Of a stretch of DNA of 64,000 bases, positions 25,389 to 33,921 are shown piece after piece. Below the pieces are notes generated by a model. That model worked only from the letters and a program-made list of their open reading frames with translations. It had not been told where the DNA came from and ran no database searches. Origin of the DNA: Faucicola mancuniensis (GTDB lineage: Bacteria > Pseudomonadota > Gammaproteobacteria > Pseudomonadales > Moraxellaceae); the NCBI RefSeq assembly GCF_046523945.1, contig NZ_CP171363.1, positions 992,001 to 1,056,000 of the forward strand, in the 5' to 3' direction. The translations under genes and the position numbers were made by a program. Every line of letters begins with the position of its first letter. The first letter of the stretch is position 1.

Positions 25389-25721
25389 ATGAACAACACC
25401 ATGACACTCACTGATAAAGCCGCCAACAAAGTCCGCAAACTCAGAGAACAAGAAGGCAACCCAAACTTAATGCTCCGTGTCTATGTAACAGGCGGTGGCT
25501 GTTCGGGATTTTCGTACGGCTTTAACTTTGAAGAAGAATTAGGCGATGACGATGCCAACTTTGATAATGGCGATGTTAGTCTAGTGGTGGACAGTTTGAG
25601 TTATCAATATCTGCACGGCTCAACTATAGACTATACCGAAGGGCTAGAAGGCTCACGCTTTGTTGTCACCAACCCAAACGCAACGACAACTTGTGGCTGT
25701 GGTTCTTCTTTTTCTATTTAA
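25389..25721 (+). CDS. erpA: Iron-sulfur cluster insertion protein ErpA
   Basis: This 110-residue A-type carrier delivers Fe-S clusters to apoproteins. The three cluster-binding cysteines appear in VTGGGCSGFSYGF and in the C-terminal TTCGCGSSF. Length and the N-terminal TLTDKAANKVRKL fit ErpA and IscA. ErpA is preferred because isc genes are absent nearby and the gene stands alone, as erpA usually does. The first ATG has AAGG 9 nt upstream; a second ATG four codons on is also possible. Confidence 0.88.
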   Translation: MNNTMTLTDKAANKVRKLREQEGNPNLMLRVYVTGGGCSGFSYGFNFEEELGDDDANFDNGDVSLVVDSLSYQYLHGSTIDYTEGLEGSRFVVTNPNATTTCGCGSSFSI

Positions 25722-26037
25722 TGGTTATTTTAAATAAACTAAATAAAAATACCGTTAAACTGCTAATTTTTACCAATCATAATGCTTATCGTAAAAAAAA
25801 ATACGCTTGTCCGATTCAACTTGCATGATAAACAAATTTTCATTATAATACACACATGAAACATTAAAGGTAAACTTTAAATCAGGATACAGCAAAACAC
25901 TTATTCATATAATCTGTTTTGTCTTTACAAATTTTGGTTGATTTATTTTCTAAAAATTACTATTTGAATAGTTTGTTTTTAGTCAATTATCAGCAAAAAT
26001 TTTAAATTTAAAACCTAGGTTAAAATTGGAGCATACC
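25722..26037. other. 316-bp intergenic region before the roadblock-like gene
   Basis: It contains one good promoter (25821-25849) and a long AT-rich leader of about 180 nt before the roadblock-like gene. No ORF of note and no recognised riboswitch; a regulatory leader remains possible. Confidence 0.5.
25821..25849 (+). promoter_or_regulatory. Sigma-70-type promoter for the roadblock-like gene
   Basis: TTGCAT at 25821-25826 and TATAAT at 25844-25849 are separated by the ideal 17 bp. Transcription would begin about 180 nt before the start codon. Confidence 0.6.
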
Positions 26038-26394
26038 ATGGCTAAATTATCATTAGACTCACTAAATAAAATTGACGGTTTCGTAGCAGCTGCATTGGTT
26101 GACAGCGAATCAGTCCTTTCTTTGGCTGCTATCGGTACAGGTCTTGACCTTGAACTAGCTTCCGCTGGTAACACCGAAGTGGTACGTGCAAAACGTAAAA
26201 CTGCTGCTGCATTGGGCTTAAAAGACGGTATTGAAGATATTCTAATTACTTTAAGCTCACAATACCACTTACTCCGCCCATTGGTTCGTAACGAAAACTT
26301 GTTCTTGTACCTAGTACTTGATCGTCAAAAATCTAACCTAGCAATGGCTCGTCACGAGTTGAAATCTTTTGAAACTGAATTAGACTTTTCTTAA
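26038..26394 (+). CDS. Roadblock/LC7-like protein
   Basis: A 118-residue soluble protein of alternating strands and helices with the look of a Roadblock/LC7 (MglB-type) fold: an N-terminal helix in LDSLNKIDGFVAAALVDSES, a VLSLAAIG strand pair, a central helix, and the strand pair DILITLSSQYHLLRPLV then LFLYLVLDRQKSNLAMAR. Roadblock proteins commonly form dimers that regulate small GTPases. The ATG at 26038 has GGAG 7 nt upstream. It is followed by a strong terminator, so it is probably a single-gene unit. No GTPase partner is visible nearby, so its role is unknown. Confidence 0.7.
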   Translation: MAKLSLDSLNKIDGFVAAALVDSESVLSLAAIGTGLDLELASAGNTEVVRAKRKTAAALGLKDGIEDILITLSSQYHLLRPLVRNENLFLYLVLDRQKSNLAMARHELKSFETELDFS

Positions 26395-26453
26395 TTTAGT
26401 TAGTCAAAAAAGTAGCATAACGCTAGGAAAAATTGATTTAATCAGTTTTACCA

Positions 26454-26487
26454 CACCCACAGTACCTCCTTCTGTGGGTGTTTTTTT
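26454..26487 (+). terminator. Terminator after the roadblock-like gene
   Basis: CACCCACAG and CTGTGGGTG form a 9-bp perfect GC-rich stem with a 9-nt loop, followed by seven T. Confidence 0.92.
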
Positions 26488-26601
26488 GTGTAAAAATCAC
26501 CCTGCAAACTTATTAAAACGATACTTTTTTACTAATCAACACTATTTATTTTTTGCATTTAGTGTCATAATTTGCCAATTTTATAAAAATTAGGAACAAC
26601 C

Positions 26602-28176
26602 ATGACAATTTCTGCATTTAACACCCAAAAACCAACTTGGCTTACCACAGACACATTAACAGGCATGATGCGTGGCATTGAAAAAGAAGGCTTGCGTATG
26701 CGTCCTGACGGTTTTATTGCCGACAGCTTTCACCCAACAAAACTTGGCTCAAAACTCACCCACCCATTGATTACCACCGATTATGCCGAAAGCCTGCTAG
26801 AGCTGATTACCGAGCCACAGCCTAGCCCAAAACAAGCCCTTGCCATGCTCCGAGAACTGCACATCGTGGTGCAACAGTCGCTGGAAAATGACGAGTTATT
26901 TTGACCACTCTCCATGCCGTGTATGCTGTCGGATAATGACGATGATATTAAACTTGCCGATTATGGCACGTCCAATGTTGGCAAGTTAAAAACCTTGTAC
27001 CGTCATGGTTTGGGCGTGCGTTACGGTCGCCGTATGCAGACGATTGCGGGTTTGCATTATAATTTGTCGTTTGGTGATAATTTATTTGAAAGTTGGCAAA
27101 AAGCGATTGATGATAAACAATCGTTAGCCGATTTTAAAAATGAAAAATATTTGGCGCTTATTCGCAATTTTAAACGTTTAAGCAGTTTGGTGTTGTACCT
27201 ATTGGGGGCAAGTCCGAGCGTGTGCAAATGCTTTTTGACAGGGCGAGCGCATCATTTGCAAGCGTTAAACAGTTCTAGCTATTATTTGCCGTATGCGACT
27301 TCATTGCGTATGGGCAAATTGGGTTACCAAAATAGCGTGCAGGACGATTTGGATATTCGTTACAACAGTTTGCCAGAGTATATCAAAGGCTTACGCCAAG
27401 CCATTCACACACCAAATGCCAGTTTTAAAGCATTAGGCGTGGACGATAAAGACGGCAATCCAATCCAAATTAACGACCACATTTTGCAAATTGAAAACGA
27501 ATATTACAGCCCAATCCGCCCAAAACAAGTCGCCAAATCAGGCGAAAATCCAAGCGATGCGTTGGCAAATCGTGGTATTGCTTACATTGAATTTCGTGCG
27601 ATTGACCTTGACCCATACAGCGACATTGGCATTCGCTTATCAACAGCGTGTTTTATGGAAATTTTGGCGTTGTATTGCTTAATCAACGCAAGTCCAGACT
27701 TATTGCCAGATGAAGAAGTTTTAATCAGCCAAAATCAAGAAAAAATCGTCAATGAAGGGCGAAACCGCAATTTAACCATTCAAACCAACTCAGGCGAAAT
27801 GCTGTTTAGCCAATGGATTAGCCAACATTTGACAGCTATGTTACCGCTTGCCGAACTGCTTGACAGCGTGTATGGCAACAACGATTACCGCAACGCCTTA
27901 ACCTTTATGTTTGGCAAAGCCCAAAACCCAGACTTTACGCTATCGGCACAAGTGTTAAAAGACACCGAGCGTTACGGTAGTACTTGGAAATTGGGCAAGG
28001 CATTGGCGGAGCAACACGCTATTTTGTTAAAAAATCAAAGTTTAGGCTGTGAAAAAGACGAATATTATCAAAAACTTGCAGAAAAATCTGTCGTTGAACA
28101 AAGTGAACTTGAACAACAAAACACGCAAAGTTTTTATGACTATATTCAACAGTATCGCAATTTTGCCAAAGTGTAG
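26602..28176 (+). pseudogene. gshA: Glutamate-cysteine ligase interrupted by TGA at codon 101
   Basis: GshA makes gamma-glutamylcysteine, the first step of glutathione synthesis. The frame from 26602 reads through GIEKEGLRMRPDGF to LENDELF, meets TGA at 26902-26904, then continues in the same frame as PLSMPCMLSDNDDDIKLADYGTSN to 28176. The family motif at this point is FWPLSMPC, so a Trp TGG codon has become TGA. Everything else is intact (524 codons), including GLHYNLSFG and YIEFRAIDLDPYSDIG. The first 100 residues alone cannot be active. The base after TGA is C, the leakiest context, so low read-through is conceivable. Sequencing error is another explanation. Confidence 0.88.
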
Positions 28177-28184
28177 GGAATGAG

Positions 28185-28892
28185 ATGAATAATATCAAAG
28201 CTGTATTATTTGATTTAGACGGTACGCTCATTGACACCGCCCCAGATTTTATCCGCATTATCAAGGTGATGTGTGCCAAACACAATTACCCATGCCCAAC
28301 AGACGAGCAAATCCGTGAGCAAGTCTCGGCAGGGGCAAGGGCAATGGTCAAACTTATGTTTGGCGAATTGGCAAGCGTCAGCGATGATGACCCAAAACTT
28401 TTAACATATCGTCAAGAATTTTTGGACACTTATGAAGCCGATATTTGCGTGGATAGTTGTTTATTTAGCGGTTTAGATAAACTGTTGTTAAACTTAGAGA
28501 GTAACGGTATTTTGTGGGGTATTGTTACCAATAAGCCATGTTATTTGACCGAGATTTTATTGGAAAAATTAAACTTAACCGAGTGTTGTGCGGTACTTGT
28601 TTGCCCTGATGATGTCAAAAATACCAAGCCCGACCCAGAACCAATGTTTTTGGCGGTGGATAAATTAAACGAGCGATTTAATCTTGATTTAACCGCTGAA
28701 AATTGCGTGTATGTGGGCGACCATATCCGAGATATCCAAGCAGGCAAATCGGCAAATATGCGGACGATTTTGGCAGGTTACGGCTATATTCCGCCAGAAG
28801 ATAAAGGCAATTTGTACGGCTGGGGGGCGGATGTGGTGATACATTCGGTTGATGAGTTGGTGGATTATATTGCGGATTGGACAGGCGTATGA
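28185..28892 (+). CDS. mupP: N-acetylmuramic acid 6-phosphate phosphatase, MupP-like HAD hydrolase
   Basis: A 235-residue HAD-IA phosphatase with all motifs: DLDGTLIDT at residue 10 with the nucleophile Asp, VTNKP for motif II, KPDPEP Lys for motif III and VGDHIRDIQAG for motif IV. The internal sequences SGARAMVKLMF, GILWGIVTNKP, VCPDDVKNTKPDPEPM and GYIPPED with GWGADVV resemble Pseudomonas MupP, which dephosphorylates MurNAc-6-P in peptidoglycan recycling, more than Gph. It begins 8 bp after gshA. Phosphoglycolate phosphatase is the likely automatic label and remains an alternative. Confidence 0.75.
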   Translation: MNNIKAVLFDLDGTLIDTAPDFIRIIKVMCAKHNYPCPTDEQIREQVSAGARAMVKLMFGELASVSDDDPKLLTYRQEFLDTYEADICVDSCLFSGLDKLLLNLESNGILWGIVTNKPCYLTEILLEKLNLTECCAVLVCPDDVKNTKPDPEPMFLAVDKLNERFNLDLTAENCVYVGDHIRDIQAGKSANMRTILAGYGYIPPEDKGNLYGWGADVVIHSVDELVDYIADWTGV

Positions 28893-28962
28893 TAACTTTT
28901 TTGACAGGCGATATTTTTGCTGTCAATTTGAATTTTTAACCAATTTAACCAAAAAACTTAAA

Positions 28963-29907
28963 ATGTCCCAAACTAAAGCCAATCAACCACGCACCGCCAA
29001 CGCCCTATATATCGCCGATGAGCCGATATATATCAGCCAGTTTCGCCAAGATTTGCTCGCTCGTGGGCTATCCACCCAAACTCGCAATGCCTATATCAAA
29101 GACTTGATTCTCTGCGAAAAAACCAACCCAAAAGCTATCACCCAATGGCAAGCCAATGATGTGTTGCATTGCCTTACCACCCTACACCAAGACGGCAAAT
29201 CCGCTCGCAGTCAAGCTCGTGCCTTGTCCGCTTTAAAACAGTTTTATCTGTGGCAAATCAACAGCAACCAACGCACCGAAAACCCTTGCGAACATATCAA
29301 AACCCCAAAAATCGGTCAAAGCCTACCCAAAGATTTATCCGAACAGGACGTGGACGCACTACTCGCCAGTCCAGACACCGCCACGCCTTTGGGTGTGCGT
29401 GATAAAGCCATGCTTGAAGTGCTGTATGCGTGCGGTTTGCGAGTGTCGGAGTTGGTGCATTTGTCGTTAGGTGAAGTGAATTTGAACGCAGGTTGGCTAC
29501 AGATTATGGGAAAAGGCGACAAAATTCGGCTTGTGCCATTGGGCGAAGTGGCGATTGATGTGCTAAATGACTACTTAAAACACGCTCGTCCGCTATTATT
29601 GTTAATGAAAAACGGCAAACAAAGCCAATGCCAAGCGGTCTTTTTGACAAAACAAGGCGGTTATATGACACGCCAAAATTTTTGGTACACCATCAAACAT
29701 TATGCCAAACAAGCAGGCATTGACAAAGCCATCTCACCGCACACGCTTCGCCACGCCTTTGCCACCCATTTGCTTAATCATGGGGCGGATTTACGCAGTG
29801 TGCAGATGTTGCTTGGACATAGCAACCTATCCACCACCCAAATTTATACCCATGTGGCGACCGCTCGGTTGCAACAACTGCACCAAGACCATCACCCAAG
29901 GGCTTGA
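28963..29907 (+). CDS. xerD: Tyrosine recombinase XerD
   Basis: This 314-residue recombinase works with XerC at dif to resolve chromosome dimers. An N-terminal SAM-like core-binding domain (about 20-110) precedes the catalytic domain with Arg in ACGLRVSEL, Lys in GKGDKIRLVPL, HTLRHAFATHLL, LLGHSNLST and the nucleophile Tyr in IYTHV. The SVQMLLGHSNLSTTQIYTHV block is the XerD form. I chose the ATG at 28963 because the longer frame to 28849 overlaps mupP. It lies 70 bp downstream of mupP on the same strand. Confidence 0.9.
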   Translation: MSQTKANQPRTANALYIADEPIYISQFRQDLLARGLSTQTRNAYIKDLILCEKTNPKAITQWQANDVLHCLTTLHQDGKSARSQARALSALKQFYLWQINSNQRTENPCEHIKTPKIGQSLPKDLSEQDVDALLASPDTATPLGVRDKAMLEVLYACGLRVSELVHLSLGEVNLNAGWLQIMGKGDKIRLVPLGEVAIDVLNDYLKHARPLLLLMKNGKQSQCQAVFLTKQGGYMTRQNFWYTIKHYAKQAGIDKAISPHTLRHAFATHLLNHGADLRSVQMLLGHSNLSTTQIYTHVATARLQQLHQDHHPRA

Positions 29908-29927
29908 TTTTAATGCCAATTTCAAAT

Positions 29928-30539
29928 TTATTGCAAATGATTAATGGTTAAAACCACTTTATAACCATCAGGGTGAGCAATGTTAATGCGTTGCGGTAAC
30001 GTACCATCTTTATAAGTAAAAGTCGCCGTCCAGTCACCATTTACCGCCGTTGTCAAACGGTTGTTATCATCTTTGGCAATTTGGCTATCGCTTGGAGCGG
30101 TGTCGCCCATTATCCAATACGGCAACTGCGAAATAGGGGCTTGCCAACCTGTCGCTTTCAACAACAATTCTTCAGGATTGTCCGCCGTCATCTCGCCTTT
30201 GGCACTGGTGAGTGTGGCGGTTTGGCCGTTGTAGTTGATATTGGTCTGTCCTGCGTTTAACGCCCCAGACAGCTCAATGCCAAAATTATTGCCCTTTTGC
30301 GACCACACATAAAACGCACTGCCCGTTTGCTGTGGCGTGGTAAGTCCGATTTTGCCATTGATGTTAAAATCTTTTGGCAAGGTGGCAACCGTTGCGACAG
30401 TAGCTTCGGCTTGTTTTGGTTGGGTTAATACCGTTGTGGTGGTGGTTTGGCTTGTGGTTTTGGTGGATTGACAAGCGGTTAATACCAAAACGCTTGTGCT
30501 AATGACAGCGATATTTTTAAAAAATTTTACAGATAACAT
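29928..30539 (-). CDS. lolB: Outer-membrane lipoprotein LolB
   Basis: LolB accepts lipoproteins from periplasmic LolA and inserts them into the outer membrane. The 203-residue precursor has a signal peptide and lipobox LTAC (Cys about 23), a Thr/Gln-rich linker, and the LolB core with FNINGKIGLTTPQQTGSAFYVWSQ, GLSELSGAL-like strands and WIMGD. AAGGA precedes the ATG at 30539. It lies 15 bp downstream of the TPR gene on the same strand, the order seen in Acinetobacter and relatives, where hemA diverges from TPR-lolB. Confidence 0.92.
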   Translation of the reverse strand: MLSVKFFKNIAVISTSVLVLTACQSTKTTSQTTTTTVLTQPKQAEATVATVATLPKDFNINGKIGLTTPQQTGSAFYVWSQKGNNFGIELSGALNAGQTNINYNGQTATLTSAKGEMTADNPEELLLKATGWQAPISQLPYWIMGDTAPSDSQIAKDDNNRLTTAVNGDWTATFTYKDGTLPQRINIAHPDGYKVVLTINHLQ

Positions 30540-30554
30540 TTAATAATCCTTAAC

Positions 30555-32276
30555 TTAAGACGTTGGATAATTTAATTCAGTTTTTAAAATTTGGCTAATT
30601 CTACTTTGCTCTTGAGTATTGCCAAGATTTTTATACGCTTGTTCCAACAAAAGTCCGCTAATCACATCAGGCAAAATATCAAAATTATCCGACAACAACA
30701 TCACCACCCGCCCATTATCACCCAAATGCAAGGATTGTTGAGCCAAGATTTGGCGAGCCTTTAGCCCCACTTGGGTATCATTGATAAAGGGCATGAGCAA
30801 GTTTTCCACTTCGTCCGCATTTTGTTTTTGATTTACCAAAGTTTGGGCGTATTCTAGTTGATATTCAATATTATTGGGGGCTACACGGCGTAATTGGGTC
30901 AATAATGCCAAGCGTTTTTGTTGAAATTCAGGCGAATTGTCAGGCAAAATCAACACTTTGGCAAACAAAATATCAGTATTATCAGGCAGTTGTTTTTGGG
31001 CGGTATCCAGCAGGGCAATGGCTTTATCACGCTGATTGTTTTTGTTTAAAATGGTCGCTTCCATGATGTAGCTTTGCGGTACAAACTCGTCAAATTGCTC
31101 ACGCAATCGTTGCACGCTCACAATCGCATCGGCAAACCGCTCTTGACTGGTTAAAAGGTTCACTTGATTTTGGCGAGCGGTCATCACAAGGTCAGGTTGC
31201 ATCACCTTGCCATAATACTCAATCGCTTCGTTAAAATGTTGCTGACGTTCGGCACTAATCGCTAAATAATAATAGGCTTGGTCTTTATAATTGGGGTTTT
31301 TGGTTAAAGCAAGCAACAACATATCCGCTTCGTGATGACGCTGATTGTCCACGCCGACCAGCCCTGCTAACAACTTAATCTCATCATCTGCCAAAAATTG
31401 TTCGTTATTTTTGGCATTTAACACTTGCCAAACTTGGTCGGTTTTGCCTTGATTAATCAGATAACGGGTTTGGTATAAAAACAGATTTTTGTTATCAGGC
31501 AAGGTTTTGCGAGCCTTTTCAATAAAAGCCAACACATTTTTTGGCTCGTCAATACTTTGCAAAATGTCTGCTTTTAAGGTCAAAAATGCCGAATTTTTGG
31601 GCTGTTTTTTTAACGCCTTGTCAATTTCTTTTAACGCCTGTTTGCCTTGCTCAAACTGCAACAACAAACCTGCCTTCATCACCAACAAAGACATGTTGTC
31701 TTTGGTGTCCATATTTTGCAAAATGTTTAACAACTCGGCTTGGTCGTTGCTGTTGGTCGGATAAATGCCCACTAAAATCTGGCTCAAATCGGCATCAGGG
31801 TCATATTGCAAAATTTGGCTCAACTTTTCGCCTGCCACATGATAATCGTGGGCTTTTAACGCCAAATGCGTTACATAAAACAACGCAGGCATATGCTCTG
31901 GGTTATTTTGTTGCCAATAATTGGCAAAAATAAGCGATTGTTCTGGTGTTTCATGTTGCAGAGATAGGCTTAAAGCACGCTCAAACACAGGGGCTGTGTG
32001 GTCTTTTTCGGCTTCTTTTTTGTACAAATTTAACGCCGTTGGTATATCTTGCCTATCTGCCGAAAATTCTGCCATCATCACCACCATCAAACTGGGCTGA
32101 CGCTCGGCAGTGCTTATATTGACAGCGTTGTCAAAGGTAGTAGAAGCCGATTTTAAAGGAATGGCGTGGCTGGCAAGTGGATAAAATGCCAATGCACACA
32201 GCCCCGACCGACCGACCACGCACCAGCGTGATATCGTAGCAAAAGGCAAATAGTCGGTCAAAAAGCGGGTTGGCAT
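30555..32276 (-). CDS. Tetratricopeptide repeat protein
   Basis: A 573-residue protein with a hydrophobic N-terminal segment near residues 17-38 that could be a signal or anchor, followed by about ten degenerate TPR-type helical repeats, for example QALKEIDKALKKQPKNSAFL, AYYYLAISAERQQHFNEAIEYYGKV and AIALLDTAQKQLPDNTDILFA. It is probably periplasmic or membrane attached. Orthologues sit between hemA and lolB across Moraxellaceae and Pseudomonas; a role in envelope assembly is suggested by the pairing with lolB only. The start at 32276 has a weak ribosome site. Confidence 0.85.
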   Translation of the reverse strand: MPTRFLTDYLPFATISRWCVVGRSGLCALAFYPLASHAIPLKSASTTFDNAVNISTAERQPSLMVVMMAEFSADRQDIPTALNLYKKEAEKDHTAPVFERALSLSLQHETPEQSLIFANYWQQNNPEHMPALFYVTHLALKAHDYHVAGEKLSQILQYDPDADLSQILVGIYPTNSNDQAELLNILQNMDTKDNMSLLVMKAGLLLQFEQGKQALKEIDKALKKQPKNSAFLTLKADILQSIDEPKNVLAFIEKARKTLPDNKNLFLYQTRYLINQGKTDQVWQVLNAKNNEQFLADDEIKLLAGLVGVDNQRHHEADMLLLALTKNPNYKDQAYYYLAISAERQQHFNEAIEYYGKVMQPDLVMTARQNQVNLLTSQERFADAIVSVQRLREQFDEFVPQSYIMEATILNKNNQRDKAIALLDTAQKQLPDNTDILFAKVLILPDNSPEFQQKRLALLTQLRRVAPNNIEYQLEYAQTLVNQKQNADEVENLLMPFINDTQVGLKARQILAQQSLHLGDNGRVVMLLSDNFDILPDVISGLLLEQAYKNLGNTQEQSRISQILKTELNYPTS

Positions 32277-32451
32277 GACATTTCAACAATTTAAAAACTA
32301 AAAAATTGTAACAGAATTTTTCTTTGTATAAATAACCGTCTATTATAACGAGGTTTTTGGCTAAAAAATATATTTAAACTGTTAATTTTTTATTGCCAAA
32401 GGCTTGAAATCATTTAAAACGGTGGCATAACTAGCCTTTCATCGCCAAAAA

Positions 32452-32461
32452 ATGCTATAAT
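32452..32461 (+). promoter_or_regulatory. Extended -10 promoter element for hemA
   Basis: TGCTATAAT is a perfect extended -10 (TGnTATAAT), about 100 nt upstream of the hemA ATG in the divergent region shared with the TPR gene. No good -35 is needed or seen. Confidence 0.5.
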
Positions 32462-32558
32462 ACACCTTTTTTATGGCAATTTTTGACACACATTCAAGTC
32501 GTTATCACTTTGACAATCTTTGATAACATCGCACGTTTTCTCATTGGGCTTTTTGTTT

Positions 32559-33839
32559 ATGCAACTTTTGGTTCTCGGTCTTAATCACAAAACAGCACCT
32601 GTTGCCATGCGTGAGCGATTGGCATTTGGGGCGACCGACTTGCCAATGGCATTACAATCGTTAAAAACCCTGTGCGAAGGGGCAGTCATCGTGTCCACTT
32701 GTAACCGCACCGAGCTGTATATTTTGGCATTTGAACAAGAGTCTCTCAAAAATTTAAGCGAGCGATTGATTGCGTGGTTGGCAGATTTTAAAAATTTATC
32801 TGCCAATCAAGTTGCCGAACATTTGTACATTTATGAAAATAATCTTGCTTTGACCCACTGGGTGCGTGTGGCTTCTGGACTGGATTCCATGATTTTGGGC
32901 GAACCGCAAATTTTGGGACAAATCAAACAAGCGGTAGAGCTTGCCAAACAACAAAACAACATTCCCAAAAAATTAAGCTGGATAATTCAACAGGTTTTTG
33001 CCACCGCAAAACTGGTAAGAAACGAAACAAAAGTCGGCTCACAAGCAGTGTCTTTGGGTTTTGCTGCCGCCAAACTGGTTACTCAAATTTTTAACAAACC
33101 ACAAAATAACACGCTGTTGGTCGTTGCCGCAGGCGAGATGAATCGCCTTGTGGCGACCAATTTGGCGGGGTTAGGCATTAGCCGTGTCATCATCTGTAAC
33201 CGTAGCCTTGAGCGAGCCAACATTTTGGCAAACGAATTGGCAACGCACGGACGCACCATTGATGTGGTTAGCTTAGACCAGCTTGCCAATGTGTTGCCAC
33301 AGGCGGATATTATCACCAGTTGTAGCGGTAGTTTGCACGCTTTGATTGACAAAAATATGGTCAAACACGCCCTAAAAATCCGCCGTCATCAACCCATGCT
33401 GATGATAGATTTGGCAGTGCCACGAGATATTGAGCCAAGTGTGGGCGATTTGGACGATGTGTATCTGTACTCCATTGACGATTTACAGCACGTCATCGCA
33501 GGCAACCTAGAACAACGTAGACAAGCCGCCGTAGAAGCCGAACTGCTCGTCAGCCAGCAAGTCGTCAATATTGAACGCAAAATGATTGAAAAAAGTGTCG
33601 GACAACACATCGGAGTCTACCGAGAACAAGCCCACGCCCACGCCAACGAGCTACTACAGCACGCCTTGCACCGTATCGCCACAGGCGACAATGCCGAGCA
33701 AGTGGTGATTGAATTGACCCACAAACTCACCCAAACACTCACCCACGCACCGAGCAAAATGCTAAGAGCGGTTGCAAGCGAAGAGTCTGCCGAAACTGCC
33801 CATTTTATCAGCGAACAATTGACACAAGCGTTTCGTTAA
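32559..33839 (+). CDS. hemA: Glutamyl-tRNA reductase
   Basis: This 426-residue enzyme reduces glutamyl-tRNA to glutamate-1-semialdehyde at the entry to tetrapyrrole synthesis. The N-terminal catalytic domain has LGLNHKTAPVAMRE and the nucleophile Cys in VSTCNRTELYI near residue 50. The NADPH domain has the VVAAGEMNRLVATNLAG fold, and a C-terminal dimerisation helix follows. I chose MQLLVLG at 32559; a TTG further upstream adds an atypical leader. It is divergent from TPR-lolB. Confidence 0.96.
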   Translation: MQLLVLGLNHKTAPVAMRERLAFGATDLPMALQSLKTLCEGAVIVSTCNRTELYILAFEQESLKNLSERLIAWLADFKNLSANQVAEHLYIYENNLALTHWVRVASGLDSMILGEPQILGQIKQAVELAKQQNNIPKKLSWIIQQVFATAKLVRNETKVGSQAVSLGFAAAKLVTQIFNKPQNNTLLVVAAGEMNRLVATNLAGLGISRVIICNRSLERANILANELATHGRTIDVVSLDQLANVLPQADIITSCSGSLHALIDKNMVKHALKIRRHQPMLMIDLAVPRDIEPSVGDLDDVYLYSIDDLQHVIAGNLEQRRQAAVEAELLVSQQVVNIERKMIEKSVGQHIGVYREQAHAHANELLQHALHRIATGDNAEQVVIELTHKLTQTLTHAPSKMLRAVASEESAETAHFISEQLTQAFR

Positions 33840-33869
33840 AGAATTTAGCAAAAAAATAAAAAATATTGA

Positions 33870-33900
33870 CAAAAAAATAAGGGCTTATCAAAGCCCTTAT
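33870..33900 (-). terminator. Terminator of clpX
   Basis: ATAAGGGCTT at 33877-33886 and AAGCCCTTAT at 33891-33900 form a perfect 10-bp stem with loop ATCA, followed on the minus strand by a T-rich run. It lies 21 bp beyond the clpX stop. hemA reads into it from the other side without a T-run. Confidence 0.85.
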
Positions 33901-33921
33901 CTGATGTACAGTCATCAAAAA

